Shown here in pieces: positions 49,932 through 60,576 of a stretch of DNA of 64,000 nucleotides. The notes under the pieces are model-generated. The model saw nothing but the letters and a program-made list of their open reading frames with translations. It did no database searches and had not been told where the DNA came from. A program made the position numbers and the translations under genes. Source of the DNA: DASRBO01 sp035653595 (lineage in GTDB: Bacteria; Actinomycetota; Acidimicrobiia; Acidimicrobiales; JAJPHE01); contig DASRBO010000130.1 in NCBI GenBank assembly GCA_035653595.1, forward strand, positions 46,922 to 110,921. The letters are read 5' to 3'. Numbering within the stretch: position 1 is the stretch's first letter; each line of letters begins with the position of its first letter.

Positions 49932-50828
49932 ATGGGCGGCCTGCTCGAGCTCGAGGGTCTCACCCGTCGGTTCGGGTCGATCGTGGCCCTCGACTCGCTC
50001 TCCTTCGCCGTGCCTTCGGGCCAGGTGGTCGGGTTCCTGGGCCCCAACGGGGCCGGCAAGACCACCACCATGAGGGCGATCTTCGGCCTGACGGACCTCG
50101 ACTCCGGCACCGTCTCCTGGAACGGGGCCCCTGTCGGTGCCGCCGAGCGCCGTCGGTTCGGCTACATGCCCGAGGAGCGGGGCCTCTACCCGAGCATGCT
50201 GGTCGGTGAGCAGGTGCAGTACCTCGGCCGGCTGCACGGACTGAGCGCGGCGGATGCCGCGACCTCGGCCGCCAGGTGGCTCGAGCGGCTGGACATCGCC
50301 GACCGGGCCTCAAGCAAGGTCGAGGCGCTGTCCCACGGGAACCAGCAGCGGGTGCAGCTGGCCGCCGCCCTGGTCCACGACCCGGAGCTGCTGGTGCTGG
50401 ACGAGCCTCTGGCCGGCCTCGATCCGGCCGGCATCGACGCCATCGGACAGGTCCTCGTCGAGCGGGCCAGGGCCGGCTGCTGCGTCCTGTTCTCCAGCCA
50501 CCAGCTCGACCTGGTCGAGGAGCTGTGCGAGGCGGTGACCATCATCGACCACGGACGGCTGGTCGCCGCCGGCACGGTGGACGAGCTGGCGACCAGCGGC
50601 GCCCGCCGGCTGGTGGTGAGGGTCGAAGGTGACCGCAGCGGCGACTGGGCCCGGGCGGTGCCCGGCGTCACCGTCTCGGAGGCCACGGGCGGCGAGGTGC
50701 GACTGGTCCTCGATGCCGGCACCGACAGCGACGACGTGCTGGAGGCGGCCCGCCGGGCCGGGCGGGTCACCGAATTCGTCTTCTCCCGCCGCCGCCTCTC
50801 CGAGGTGTTCCGCGAGGCGGTGTTGTGA
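49932..50828 (+). CDS. ABC transporter ATP-binding protein
   Basis: 298 aa from ATG 49932. Walker A GPNGAGKTTTMR, signature LSHGNQQRVQLA, Walker B LLVLDEPLAGLDP, H-loop FSSHQLDLVEELC. The C-terminal 80 residues carry the extension typical of NatA/drug-exporter ATPases. GTG of the permease gene overlaps its stop by 4 bp. Confidence 0.93.
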   Translation: MGGLLELEGLTRRFGSIVALDSLSFAVPSGQVVGFLGPNGAGKTTTMRAIFGLTDLDSGTVSWNGAPVGAAERRRFGYMPEERGLYPSMLVGEQVQYLGRLHGLSAADAATSAARWLERLDIADRASSKVEALSHGNQQRVQLAAALVHDPELLVLDEPLAGLDPAGIDAIGQVLVERARAGCCVLFSSHQLDLVEELCEAVTIIDHGRLVAAGTVDELATSGARRLVVRVEGDRSGDWARAVPGVTVSEATGGEVRLVLDAGTDSDDVLEAARRAGRVTEFVFSRRRLSEVFREAVL

Positions 50829-52147
50829 ACCACGCCCTGCGCTACGTGGTACTGGCGGTGGTGGTGGCGCTGGCCGCCTTCCGCCTCAGCCGCCGGGTGC
50901 GCCGGGGTGGAAACCGGGGCGGGGGTGGGGCAGGGCTCGGGGCCATGGTCGCCGGCGACACCGCCCTGGTCGCCCTGCGGGAGGTGAGGGAGCGGGTTCG
51001 GGGCCGGACCTTCCGGGTGGTGACCATCCTGATGTTGGCCGTGGTCGGGGTGAGCATCGTGTTGCCCACCCTCCATCGCGGCCAAACCGCCCAGCAGGTG
51101 GGCATCGTCGACGACCCGGTTGGAGCGGTGGCCGCCACCGTCACCGCCGCGGCCCGGAGCATCTCCACCACCGTCCACACCGTCAACGAACCGAGCCCGG
51201 CCGCCGCCCGGGCGGCCCTGCGCTCCGGCCGGCTGGACCTGGCTGTCGTCGGAGGGGACTACGTCGTGGTGGACAAGTCCCTCTCCCTCACCGAAACCTC
51301 CACGACCGCCGAGCTGGCGCGTGCGGTGGCGGCCGCCCTGGGCGTGAGCGCCGCCTTCCGCGCCGCCGGCCTCTCGCCCGCCCAGGCCGCCGTGCTGTCC
51401 AAGGCCCACTCCGTCCCGGTGCGCGCCGTCCAGGCCTCCGCCGTCCGGGGCGCGGCGCGCAACACCTCGATCGTTGGGCTGGTGCTGGTGTTCATCCTTC
51501 TCACCCAGTACCTCACCTGGACCCTCATGGGAGTGATGGAGGAGAAGGCCAGTCGGGTGGTGGAGGTACTCCTCGCCGCCGTGCGTCCCCTGCAGCTGCT
51601 GGGAGGCAAGGTGCTCGGCATCGGGATCGTCGCCCTGGGCCAGGCCGCCCTGCTCGTGGCCTTCGCCGTGGTGCTGGCCAAGGCGGTCGGGTCGGATCTG
51701 CTCAAGGGCACCACCCCCCTCGTGCTGGTCGTGACCCTGGTCTGGTTCCTGTTGGGCTACGCCTTCTACTGCTGGGTCTACGCCGCCGGCGGTTCCATGG
51801 CCGAGCGCCAGGGCCAGATTCAGAGCCTCGCCCTGCCCCTCAACGTGCCGATCATCTTCGGTTACATCGTCTCCATCACCGCCGCCAGCAGCGGCAGCGC
51901 CTCCACCTTGTTCAAGGTCCTGGGCTTCATACCGCCGATGTCCTCCTTCGCCGTCCCCGTGCTCTTCGGGCTGAGCGCCATCACCTGGTGGCAGCTGATC
52001 CTCTCCGCCGGCATCAGCGTCGTGGCCACCGGGGCCATGGCCGTGCTGGCCGCCGCCGTCTACCGCCGGGCGGTGCTGCGCACGGGACGCCGGGTGCGAC
52101 TGAGCGAGGTACTACCGATCCTGGCTCGGCGGCCCATGCGGGCCTGA
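50825..52147 (+). CDS. ABC-2 type permease (NatB-like)
   Basis: 440 aa. One N-terminal membrane helix (YVVLAVVVALAAFRL), a second near 68-85, a large extracytoplasmic domain (about 90-220), then a bundle of membrane segments (SIVGLVLVFILLTQYLTWTL, LGIGIVALGQAALLVAFAVV, LVVTLVWFLLGYAFYCWVYA and others). Pairs with the ATPase upstream as a half or heterologous exporter. NatAB of Bacillus exports sodium; other family members export drugs. Convergent overlap of 36 bp with the ArsP-like gene. Confidence 0.9.
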   Translation: MNHALRYVVLAVVVALAAFRLSRRVRRGGNRGGGGAGLGAMVAGDTALVALREVRERVRGRTFRVVTILMLAVVGVSIVLPTLHRGQTAQQVGIVDDPVGAVAATVTAAARSISTTVHTVNEPSPAAARAALRSGRLDLAVVGGDYVVVDKSLSLTETSTTAELARAVAAALGVSAAFRAAGLSPAQAAVLSKAHSVPVRAVQASAVRGAARNTSIVGLVLVFILLTQYLTWTLMGVMEEKASRVVEVLLAAVRPLQLLGGKVLGIGIVALGQAALLVAFAVVLAKAVGSDLLKGTTPLVLVVTLVWFLLGYAFYCWVYAAGGSMAERQGQIQSLALPLNVPIIFGYIVSITAASSGSASTLFKVLGFIPPMSSFAVPVLFGLSAITWWQLILSAGISVVATGAMAVLAAAVYRRAVLRTGRRVRLSEVLPILARRPMRA

Positions 52148-53596
52148 CTCGTCGCCGCCCACTCCTGCGACCACCTCCCCGCAGTGGTCCATCTCTCCGC
52201 CGTGGTCCGTCTCCCCGCAGTGGTCGTGATGGACCGCCGCCTCGGCCTCGGACGCCGGTTGGGGTCCGGCGAAGCGGTCCGGGTCGGCGAGGAACCGATC
52301 GCGGCAGTGCTCCGAGCAGAACCACCACCGCTGGCCGCCCTCGACCGCCCGGGCGGGGGCCTGGGCGACCTCCACCTGCATGCCACAGACGGGGTCGCGG
52401 GCGTAACCAGTGCCGGCCCCGAGGCGCCCCCGCGAGCGGTACAGCCCGTAGATGACGGCGAACAGCACCAGGGCCGCCAGGTCCAGGCCCGTGGTGTAGT
52501 TCCACCCCACCCGGTCGGCGGCCACCACGGTGGGGCGTCGGGGGGAGGCCCATCCCACCGCCTTGAACAGGTACTCGGTGACCAGGCCGGCGGACGACAT
52601 GACGAGCCAGAACAGCCCTAGCATCCGCAGGGCCACCCCCTGCCCGTACTGCTTGCGGTAGATCAGCAGGAGGGGCAGGGTGATCAGGTCGGCGAAGATG
52701 AACGCCACCACCCCACCGAAGCTGATCCCCCCCTTCCAGAGGGCGGCGGCAAGGGGAACGTTGCCGATCGAGCAGACGAAGCTGATGACGGCCACGAACG
52801 GACCGACGACCACGTTCTCGAGGCTGGTCCAGAAGCCGTGGCCCCGCAGGAAGAGGTCCGCCCACACCTGCGCTGGCACCAGCTCGGCCAGGAAACCGGC
52901 CACGACGAAGCCGATGACCATCTCCCGCCGCAGCATGGTCAGGTCGCTGACCGTGTAGCCGGCGGCGTCGGCCCATCCGGCCAGCGTGCGCACCCGGGCG
53001 CGGGAGGCTGCCTGCGCCGGTGCGCTCCCCTGACCGTCGTGGTGATGGTGGTCGTGCCCGGTGCCGTCACCGGCGTCAGAGTGGTGGCCGGCGTGGTCGC
53101 CAGCGTCGACCAAGCTGGCGGCGGCGCGGGCCTGCTCCAGCCAGCGCCGGCGCAGCAGGAGGGTGCCCGCCGCCACCAGAAGGGCGATCATGATCACCCC
53201 GCCGATCATCTCGGCGGCAAGGAACTGCCAGCCGATCAGAACCAGCAGCACCACCCCTAGCTCCAGCACCAGGTTGGTGGAAGCGAACATGAAAACCATG
53301 GCGGTGAGGAAGTCGGCTCCCTTGGCGAACAGGGACCGGGCCATGGCGGACGCTGCATAGGAGCAGGACGACGAAGCCATCCCGTAAAGCGAGGCCCGGA
53401 CCACGGCGGCCGGACCGTGGTCGCCCAGCTGCTGGCGCATGCGCTGGCGCGAGACGAAGGCCTGCACGGCGCCCGACAGGCCGAAGCCGAGCACCAGGGC
53501 CCAGAGGGTCTCCCAGAACATGTAGAACGCCTCCCGCAGGCTGCGACCTACGTCGGTCAGGGCCCCCGTGGCGCTGATGGTGGCGATCAGGTGCAT
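52112..53596 (-). CDS. ArsP/DUF318-type permease with C-terminal YHS domain
   Basis: 494 aa. Eight or more membrane segments; family stretches are GMASSSCSYAASAMARSLF (conserved Cys in the membrane), VFMFASTNLVLELGVVLLV and SIGNVPLAAALWKGGISFG. A His/Asp loop (DAGDHAGHHSDAG, HDHHHHDGQ) sits in the middle. The YHS domain near residue 405-445 has DPVCGM and WWFCSEHCRDRF with Cys pairs for metal, and a His/Asp/Cys-rich tail follows. ArsP exports organoarsenicals; with YHS, a soft-metal export role is likely. Next to two CDF genes and an ABC exporter. Confidence 0.87.
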   Translation of the reverse strand: MHLIATISATGALTDVGRSLREAFYMFWETLWALVLGFGLSGAVQAFVSRQRMRQQLGDHGPAAVVRASLYGMASSSCSYAASAMARSLFAKGADFLTAMVFMFASTNLVLELGVVLLVLIGWQFLAAEMIGGVIMIALLVAAGTLLLRRRWLEQARAAASLVDAGDHAGHHSDAGDGTGHDHHHHDGQGSAPAQAASRARVRTLAGWADAAGYTVSDLTMLRREMVIGFVVAGFLAELVPAQVWADLFLRGHGFWTSLENVVVGPFVAVISFVCSIGNVPLAAALWKGGISFGGVVAFIFADLITLPLLLIYRKQYGQGVALRMLGLFWLVMSSAGLVTEYLFKAVGWASPRRPTVVAADRVGWNYTTGLDLAALVLFAVIYGLYRSRGRLGAGTGYARDPVCGMQVEVAQAPARAVEGGQRWWFCSEHCRDRFLADPDRFAGPQPASEAEAAVHHDHCGETDHGGEMDHCGEVVAGVGGDESGPHGPPSQDR

Positions 53597-53608
53597 GGGG
53601 GAACCCTC

Positions 53609-54451
53609 TCAGTGGGCGCCGAGCTCGTGCTCGGAGTGGCTGGCCATCTCGAGCTGCAGGGTGGAGTGCTCGACGTCGAACTCCCCGATCAGGGCGGACT
53701 GGAGGGCGTCGAGGATCTGAGGCGCGTGCCCGTCGCGGAAGCAGGAGTCGGCCACGACGACATGGGCGGATATGGCAGGCGAGTCCGAGGTGAGGACCCA
53801 GGCATGGAGGTCGTGTACGTCGCGGACGTGCTCGGCCGAAGCCAGCAGGTGGGCCCGCACCGCCTCGAGGTCGACCCCCTCGGGGGTGCCCTCCAGCAGC
53901 ACGTGCCCCGAGGCTGCCAACAGGGTCCAGGCGGCCCAGGCCATGAGCCCGACGACCACCAGCGAAGCGACCGGGTCGGCCCGGCGGAAGCCGGTGGTGA
54001 TGATCACCGCAGCGGCGACGGCGGTGGCCAGGTATCCGGCCGCATCGGTGGCGATGTGGCGAAGGGCACCCTGGATGTTGAGGCTGGAGCGGTCCGCTCC
54101 GGAGAGAACGGTGGTGGCGCCGATATTGATCACCACTCCGACCACGGCCATCACCAACACGAGGCTGCCGGTGACGGCGACGGGGTGCACCAGCCGCTGG
54201 ACAGCCTGCACCAGGACCACCCCCGCCACGCCGACCAGGGCCACCCCGTTGACGGCGGCGGACAGGATTTCGGCTCTCTTGAGCCCGTAGCTCCAGCGGG
54301 CGCTCACCGGGCGGGCCGACAGCCGCACCGCCCACATCGCTCCACCGACGGCGCCGGCGTCGACCAGGAGGTGGGCGGCGTCGGCCACCAGGGCCAGCGA
54401 GTGCGCCACCACCGCAACTGAGAGCTCCGCCGCCATCAACATGACGATCAA
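53609..54451 (-). CDS. CDF cation efflux transporter (CzcD/ZitB type)
   Basis: At least 280 aa. The start is unclear: protein-like sequence continues upstream to about 54523 (DHHSHVGDDRRRLAASLA), but the in-frame region holds no ATG/GTG until TTG 54451, used here. Membrane segments begin LIVMLMAAELSVAVVAHSLA. Metal sites are in ADAAHLLVDAG and LRHIATDAAGY. A TACAAT -10-like sequence lies on the minus strand at 54522-54527, so a rare start in the 54510-54520 region is possible. The C-terminal domain has HDLHAWVLTS. Confidence 0.85.
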   Translation of the reverse strand: MIVMLMAAELSVAVVAHSLALVADAAHLLVDAGAVGGAMWAVRLSARPVSARWSYGLKRAEILSAAVNGVALVGVAGVVLVQAVQRLVHPVAVTGSLVLVMAVVGVVINIGATTVLSGADRSSLNIQGALRHIATDAAGYLATAVAAAVIITTGFRRADPVASLVVVGLMAWAAWTLLAASGHVLLEGTPEGVDLEAVRAHLLASAEHVRDVHDLHAWVLTSDSPAISAHVVVADSCFRDGHAPQILDALQSALIGEFDVEHSTLQLEMASHSEHELGAH

Positions 54452-54568
54452 GGCCAGGGAGGCGGCCAGCCTTCGGCGGTCGTCGCCAACGTGGGAGTGG
54501 TGGTCGGAAGAGATCGGCCGATTGTACGGGAGGGAGTGAAGTGGACCCCGGGTGGGGACGTTGGCCCT

Positions 54569-55706
54569 ATGGCCAGGCCGACGGCGGCGACGAGCGCACC
54601 TCGAGCTAAGCGATCGACGAGGCCCGCCCGTCCCGCGTCCGGCCCTTCGTCCGCCCCGGAGCCCGCTCGGGGGGGCGGCCGCCTCCGCCGGGCCGACCCG
54701 CGGCAGCCGGGCATCCGCCGGCGGCGCGCCGGCCGGGGCTTCGTCTATGTCGGTCCCGACGGTCGGCGGATCACCGACCAAGCGGTGTTGGGCCGCATCG
54801 CCGGTCTGGTCATCCCGCCGGCGTGGGAGGACGTGTGGATCTGCCCGCTACCCAACGGCCACATCCAGGCCACCGGCACCGACGCCAGGGGCCGGCGCCA
54901 GTACCGCTACCACGACACCTGGCGGAGCCAGCGGGACCGCCACAAGTTCGACCACATGCTGAAGGTGGCCGCGGCCCTCCCCAGGGTCCGTCGGGTATGC
55001 GCCGCCCATCTGGCTCTCGACGGCCTTGGAGCGGACAAGGTGCTGGCCGCCGCCGTGCGCCTGCTCGACATCGGCTTCTTCCGGGTCGGGGGTGCGGAGT
55101 ACGCCGAGGAGAACGGCAGCTACGGGCTGGCCACCTTGCTACGCGAGCACGCCCGCATCGCCGGGGATGAGGTGGTCTTCGACTACCCGGCCAAGTCCGG
55201 ACGCGAGCGCATCCAGAGTGTGGCCGACGCCGAGGTGCGCTCGGTGGTGGCTGCACTCAAGGCGAGGAGGGGCGGCGGTGCCGAGCTCCTCGCCTACAGG
55301 GAGGCCGGACGGTGGGTGGATGTCACCTCGGCCGACATCAACTCCTACCTGCGCCGGGTGGCGGGGATGGACATCAGCGCCAAGGACTTCCGCACCTGGA
55401 ACGCGACGGTGCTGGCGGCGGTGGGCCTGGCGGTGAGCTGGCAGGCCCGGGTCAGCGCCCGGGCCCAGGACCGTGCCATCCGCCGGGTGGTGTGCGAGGT
55501 GGCCGGGTACCTGGGCAACACCCCCACCGTGTGTCGGACGTCCTATATCGACCCCCGGGTCATCGACCTCTACCGCGACGGGACGACCATCCGTCCCGCC
55601 CTGGACCGGATCGGGCAGGGCGCCGAGCCCGGCGGACTGAGCGTGCAGGGGGCGGTGGAGAGGGCGGTGCTGTCGATGCTGCGTCGGGCCGGCGAGACGG
55701 GCGCTC

Positions 55707-55726
<20 letters not shown>
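54569..55726 (+). CDS. DNA topoisomerase IB (poxvirus/bacterial type)
   Basis: 385 aa from ATG 54569 (GTG 54536 is possible, with an extra basic N-terminus). A Pro/Ala/Arg-rich leader, then RRAGRGFVYVGPDGRRI, the catalytic core YRYHDTWRSQRDRHKFDHM (Arg), KDFRTWNATV (Arg), and GNTPTVCRTSYIDPRVI with the nucleophile Tyr and the Asn that replaces the poxvirus His, as in Deinococcus-type enzymes. Relaxes supercoils by single-strand nicking and rejoining. Convergent by 20 bp with the fumarase gene. Confidence 0.93.
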
Positions 55727-57418
<1,692 letters not shown>

Positions 57419-57422
<4 letters not shown>

Positions 57423-57895
57423 CGTCCTGTCCTCCCGTCGATCAGCTCGGTGATGATGTCGGCGTGACCGGCGTGGCGGGCCGTCTCCTCCAGCAGATGC
57501 ATCAGCACCCAGCGCAGGCTGACGGACGGCTCGGCGTCCGGGCGCCGGCAGCGCTCCTCCAGCGAGGCGCCCCCGAAGGCGATGGCGTCCACCCGCTGCC
57601 AGGCACTCCGGTAGGCGTCGATGGCGGCGGCCAGGCTGTCGGTGGGGCCGGCCTGTTCGGGGGGGAGCTCGACCTCCTCGCCGGCGAACCGGGCCACCAC
57701 CCAGGTGAGTTCGGCCCGGGCCATGTGCCGGGCCAGCCACAGCAGATTGGTGCCGCTCGGGACCGGTGACCAGCGACCCGCCTCCGCCGCGACCCCCTCC
57801 ATCTTCCTGACCAGCGACTCCCGCTGGTACTGGAGGAGGGCGCGGAGGACCTCTGTCTCGCTCCCACTGTTACGGGGCGGCTTGAGGTCGGCCAC
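57419..57895 (-). CDS. DinB family protein (DUF664 type)
   Basis: 158 aa from GTG 57895. Four-helix bundle with putative metal His residues in ARHMARAELTWVV and the C-terminal HLLEETARHAGHADIITELI. In actinobacteria this fold includes mycothiol-dependent enzymes and S-transferases. It overlaps the fumarase start by 4 bp, so the pair is co-translated, but no functional link is evident. Confidence 0.87.
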
Positions 57896-57930
57896 GACAT
57901 CAGGGTAGGCCGGCCCCCCGCTTTGTCTGC

Positions 57931-57960
57931 TTGACAATTGTTGTGTCCAACGACAACTAT
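57931..57960 (+). promoter_or_regulatory. promoter of the ArsR gene
   Basis: -35 TTGACA at 57931-57936 and a weak -10 AACTAT at 57955-57960, 18 bp apart. Transcription would start 2-8 nt before ATG 57969, and there is no Shine-Dalgarno, so leaderless. The imperfect dyad GTTGTGTCC-AACGACAAC (about 57940-57958) overlaps the -10 and could be the ArsR operator. Confidence 0.55.
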
Positions 57961-57968
57961 CTTCGGCA

Positions 57969-58286
57969 ATGGAGACACTGTTCGAGGTCCTGGCCGACCC
58001 CACCCGGCGCCGGGTGGTGGAGGAGCTGGGCGCCGGGCCCCGTCGGGCCGGCGAGCTGGCCCGACTGGCCGGCGTGTCCGCCCCCACCATGAGCCGCCAC
58101 CTCAAGGTCCTCCTGGGCGCCGGGGTGGTGGCCGACGAGCGGGTGGCCGACGACGCCCGGGCCCGGATCTTCCACCTCCGGCCCCAGTCCCTGGTCGCCC
58201 TGCGGGCCTGGCTCGACCAGCTGCAGGCCCAATGGGACGAGCAACTGGGCTCCTTCAAGCGCCACGTCGAAGGCGGGAGGAGATGA
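57969..58286 (+). CDS. ArsR family transcriptional regulator
   Basis: 105 aa winged helix: ETLFEVLADPTRRRVVEELG, then RLAGVSAPTMSRHLKVLLGA and DDARARIFHL. No Cys metal-site motif, so it is of the non-metal, ligand-type ArsR group often paired with SRPBCC (AHSA1) genes. Overlaps the downstream SRPBCC-VOC gene by 4 bp (ATGA). Confidence 0.92.
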   Translation: METLFEVLADPTRRRVVEELGAGPRRAGELARLAGVSAPTMSRHLKVLLGAGVVADERVADDARARIFHLRPQSLVALRAWLDQLQAQWDEQLGSFKRHVEGGRR

Positions 58287-59140
58287 CCGACGCCAGGACC
58301 GTCAGCTCCGAGGTGGAGGTCGGGATCGACCCGGACACCGCCTTCACCGTCTTCACCGACGAGATGGACCTGTGGTGGGTGCGGGGCCCCATCAACTTCA
58401 TCGGCGACGGCGGCCGGGTGGCCGCCGTGCGCTGCGAGCCGGGCGTGGGCGGGCGCATCCTCGAGATCTACGACCGCCCCGACGGGCCCGACCGCCTCGA
58501 GAGGGCCCGGATAACGGTGTGGGAACCGGGGGTCCGCCTCGGCTGGCAGAGCAGCCTCGACGATGTGGCTACCGAGGTGAGCTTCCTGGCCACCGGTGGC
58601 GGGACCCGCGTGGTCGTGCGCCACGTCATTCCGCCCGACGGGACGGACCGGGGTGGGACGGCGTGGAGCCGGGTCGTGCCGCCGTGGTTCGGCGCATGGT
58701 GCCGCCGGCGGGATCGGGCCCCTCGTCGTCAGCTGGATATCGCCCGCCTCGCCCTCGAGATCCACTACGCCCGCCCGGCGGCGGCCGCCCGCTGGCTGGC
58801 CGAGGCGTTCGGATTCGAGCCGGTGGACACCTTGCCCGAAGGCGAGGACCCGCTGCCCCACGACGACCACGGCCACCCCTGGATCGAGTTCCGCATAGGC
58901 AACTCCGCCCTGCACATCTTCCCCCTCGGGGGCGACGACCGGCCCGGGGCCAGCCACATCCCCTGGGTCTACGTAGAGGATCTCGAGGGCCATTTCGAGC
59001 GGGCGGCCGGCCACGGGGCCCGCATCGTCGAGCCGATCCACCGGTACCCGGGCTCGGATGTCTATCTCGCCGAGGATCCGGAGGGCTACCGCTGGATCTT
59101 CGCCCGCGCCCGGCCGACCCAGATCCGCCCGCCCGACTGA
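58283..59140 (+). CDS. SRPBCC (AHSA1-like) and VOC domain fusion protein
   Basis: 285 aa from ATG 58283. Residues about 1-145 are an AHSA1/SRPBCC domain (VEVGIDPDTAFTVFTDEMDL, ITVWEPGVRLGWQSSLDDVA). Residues about 150-285 are a VOC domain (LEIHYARPAAAARWLAEAFG, HPWIEFRIGNSALHIFP, EDPEGYRWIFAR). Each domain usually exists alone; here both are in one chain in an ArsR operon. Likely a small-ligand binding or lyase protein. Confidence 0.88.
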   Translation: MTDARTVSSEVEVGIDPDTAFTVFTDEMDLWWVRGPINFIGDGGRVAAVRCEPGVGGRILEIYDRPDGPDRLERARITVWEPGVRLGWQSSLDDVATEVSFLATGGGTRVVVRHVIPPDGTDRGGTAWSRVVPPWFGAWCRRRDRAPRRQLDIARLALEIHYARPAAAARWLAEAFGFEPVDTLPEGEDPLPHDDHGHPWIEFRIGNSALHIFPLGGDDRPGASHIPWVYVEDLEGHFERAAGHGARIVEPIHRYPGSDVYLAEDPEGYRWIFARARPTQIRPPD

Positions 59141-59183
59141 CACACACCGGCACCAGCGGGCCCACACCAACAGGAGCACAGAC

Positions 59184-59663
59184 ATGTCCCCGTCCAGCAC
59201 CGACAACACGCCAAGCCCAGACACGCCCGGCGACGACCACGGCGGCTACCACAGCGTCAACCAGTTCCTCGTCGTCGATGGCGCCGAGGAGGCGATGCGG
59301 TTCCTCGGCGCCGTGTTCGGCGCGACCGAGCAGGAGCGCATCACCCGGCCGGACGGGAGCATCGGGCATGCCGAGGTGCGCCTGGGCGACTCGGTGGTGA
59401 TGCTCACCGAGGCCAGTCCGTCGCTGACGGCCCGGCCCGCCACCTCCTACGTGTTCGTGCCCGACGTCGACGCCGCCTTCGCCCGGGCGATCGAGCACGG
59501 GGCGACGGTGCGCAGTGCCCCGGCCGACCAGTTCTACGGCAACCGCGAGGCGGGCGTGTACGACCCGTGGGGCAATCTGTGGTGGATGGCCACCGTGATC
59601 GAGGTGGTTGCCCCCGGAGAGCTGCAGGCCCGCTTCGACGCCGAGTCCAGCCCGGCCGGCTGA
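59184..59663 (+). CDS. VOC family protein (PhnB-like)
   Basis: 159 aa, ATG 59184 after a weak CAGGAG. VOC fold with HSVNQFLVVDGAEEAMRFLG, GHAEVRLGDSVVMLTEASPS and YDPWGNLWWMATV. This is the PhnB/YdhR-like type with unknown ligand. 43 bp after the SRPBCC-VOC gene on the same strand, so it extends the ArsR operon. Confidence 0.88.
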   Translation: MSPSSTDNTPSPDTPGDDHGGYHSVNQFLVVDGAEEAMRFLGAVFGATEQERITRPDGSIGHAEVRLGDSVVMLTEASPSLTARPATSYVFVPDVDAAFARAIEHGATVRSAPADQFYGNREAGVYDPWGNLWWMATVIEVVAPGELQARFDAESSPAG

Positions 59664-59706
59664 CCGGCAGAGGGACCCGGGGCGGCCCCTCTGGTAGACC
59701 CGGTCC

Positions 59707-60432
59707 GTGGAGCACCTGGCGCAGCGGTTGGCCGCCATTCCTGGCGTGGTAGCGGTAGCTCTGGGAGGGTCGCGGGCGACCGGCACCGCCCGCCCCGACT
59801 CGGACTGGGACTTCGGCCTGTACTACCGGGGCAGCCTCGACCCCGACGACGTCCGGGCCCTGGGCTGGCCCGGCCAGGTCTTCGGTCCAGGGCAGTGGGG
59901 GCGGATAGTCGACGGCGGGGCCTGGCTCCGGGTGGACGGGGTCAGGGTCGACCTCATCTACCGCGATCTCGACGTGGTGCTGGCGGCCACCGCCGAAGCC
60001 GAGGCCGGCCGGTTCGAGATCCACCGCGAGGTCGGCTACGTGGCCGGCATCGCCACCTACGTGCTGACCGGCGAGCTGGCCCTGGGCAAGGTGCTCTCCG
60101 GCCAGCTGCCCCGGCCCGCCTTCCCGGAGGCACTGCGGCAGGCGGCCCCGGCCGTCTGGAGCCACCTGGCGGCGGGCGCCGCCGTCTGCGCCGAGGGTCA
60201 CCTGCGCCGGGGTGACCAGGTGGCGGGCCTGGCCAACCTGACCCAGGCGGTGCTGGCCGGCGCCCAGGCCCGTCTCGCCTCCGAAGGCCAGTGGGCCCTC
60301 AACGAGAAGGGGATCGTGGAGAGGGCCGGCCTGGGCTTCCTGCAGGAGGCCATCCGGGCCGACCCCATGGCCGCGGTGGAGGCGGTGAGGCGGGCCCTGG
60401 CCCTGCCGGATTGGGGCCCTGCCGCCGGGTAG
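59707..60432 (+). CDS. nucleotidyltransferase domain protein
   Basis: 241 aa, GTG start. NTP_transf_2 motif GGSRATGTARPDSDWDFGLY near residue 20 (GS...DxD with two Asp metal ligands; the third Asp in VDLIYRDL). The rest is a helical domain (about 120-241). Related to aminoglycoside adenylyltransferases and MNT-type antitoxins, but no HEPN partner gene is adjacent. Substrate unknown. Confidence 0.85.
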   Translation: MEHLAQRLAAIPGVVAVALGGSRATGTARPDSDWDFGLYYRGSLDPDDVRALGWPGQVFGPGQWGRIVDGGAWLRVDGVRVDLIYRDLDVVLAATAEAEAGRFEIHREVGYVAGIATYVLTGELALGKVLSGQLPRPAFPEALRQAAPAVWSHLAAGAAVCAEGHLRRGDQVAGLANLTQAVLAGAQARLASEGQWALNEKGIVERAGLGFLQEAIRADPMAAVEAVRRALALPDWGPAAG

Positions 60433-60576
60433 CAGGAGGCCCGGGCCGCCGCCGAGGCCGTCGAATGTCGGAGCTCCGGGCGGAAGAAGGTTGTCGGACC
60501 GGCCCACCGGGAAGATCCCCAACTGCGGCCTGCCAGCTGAGGTAGTGCTCGATCAGGCGGGCACTAGGACCACACC

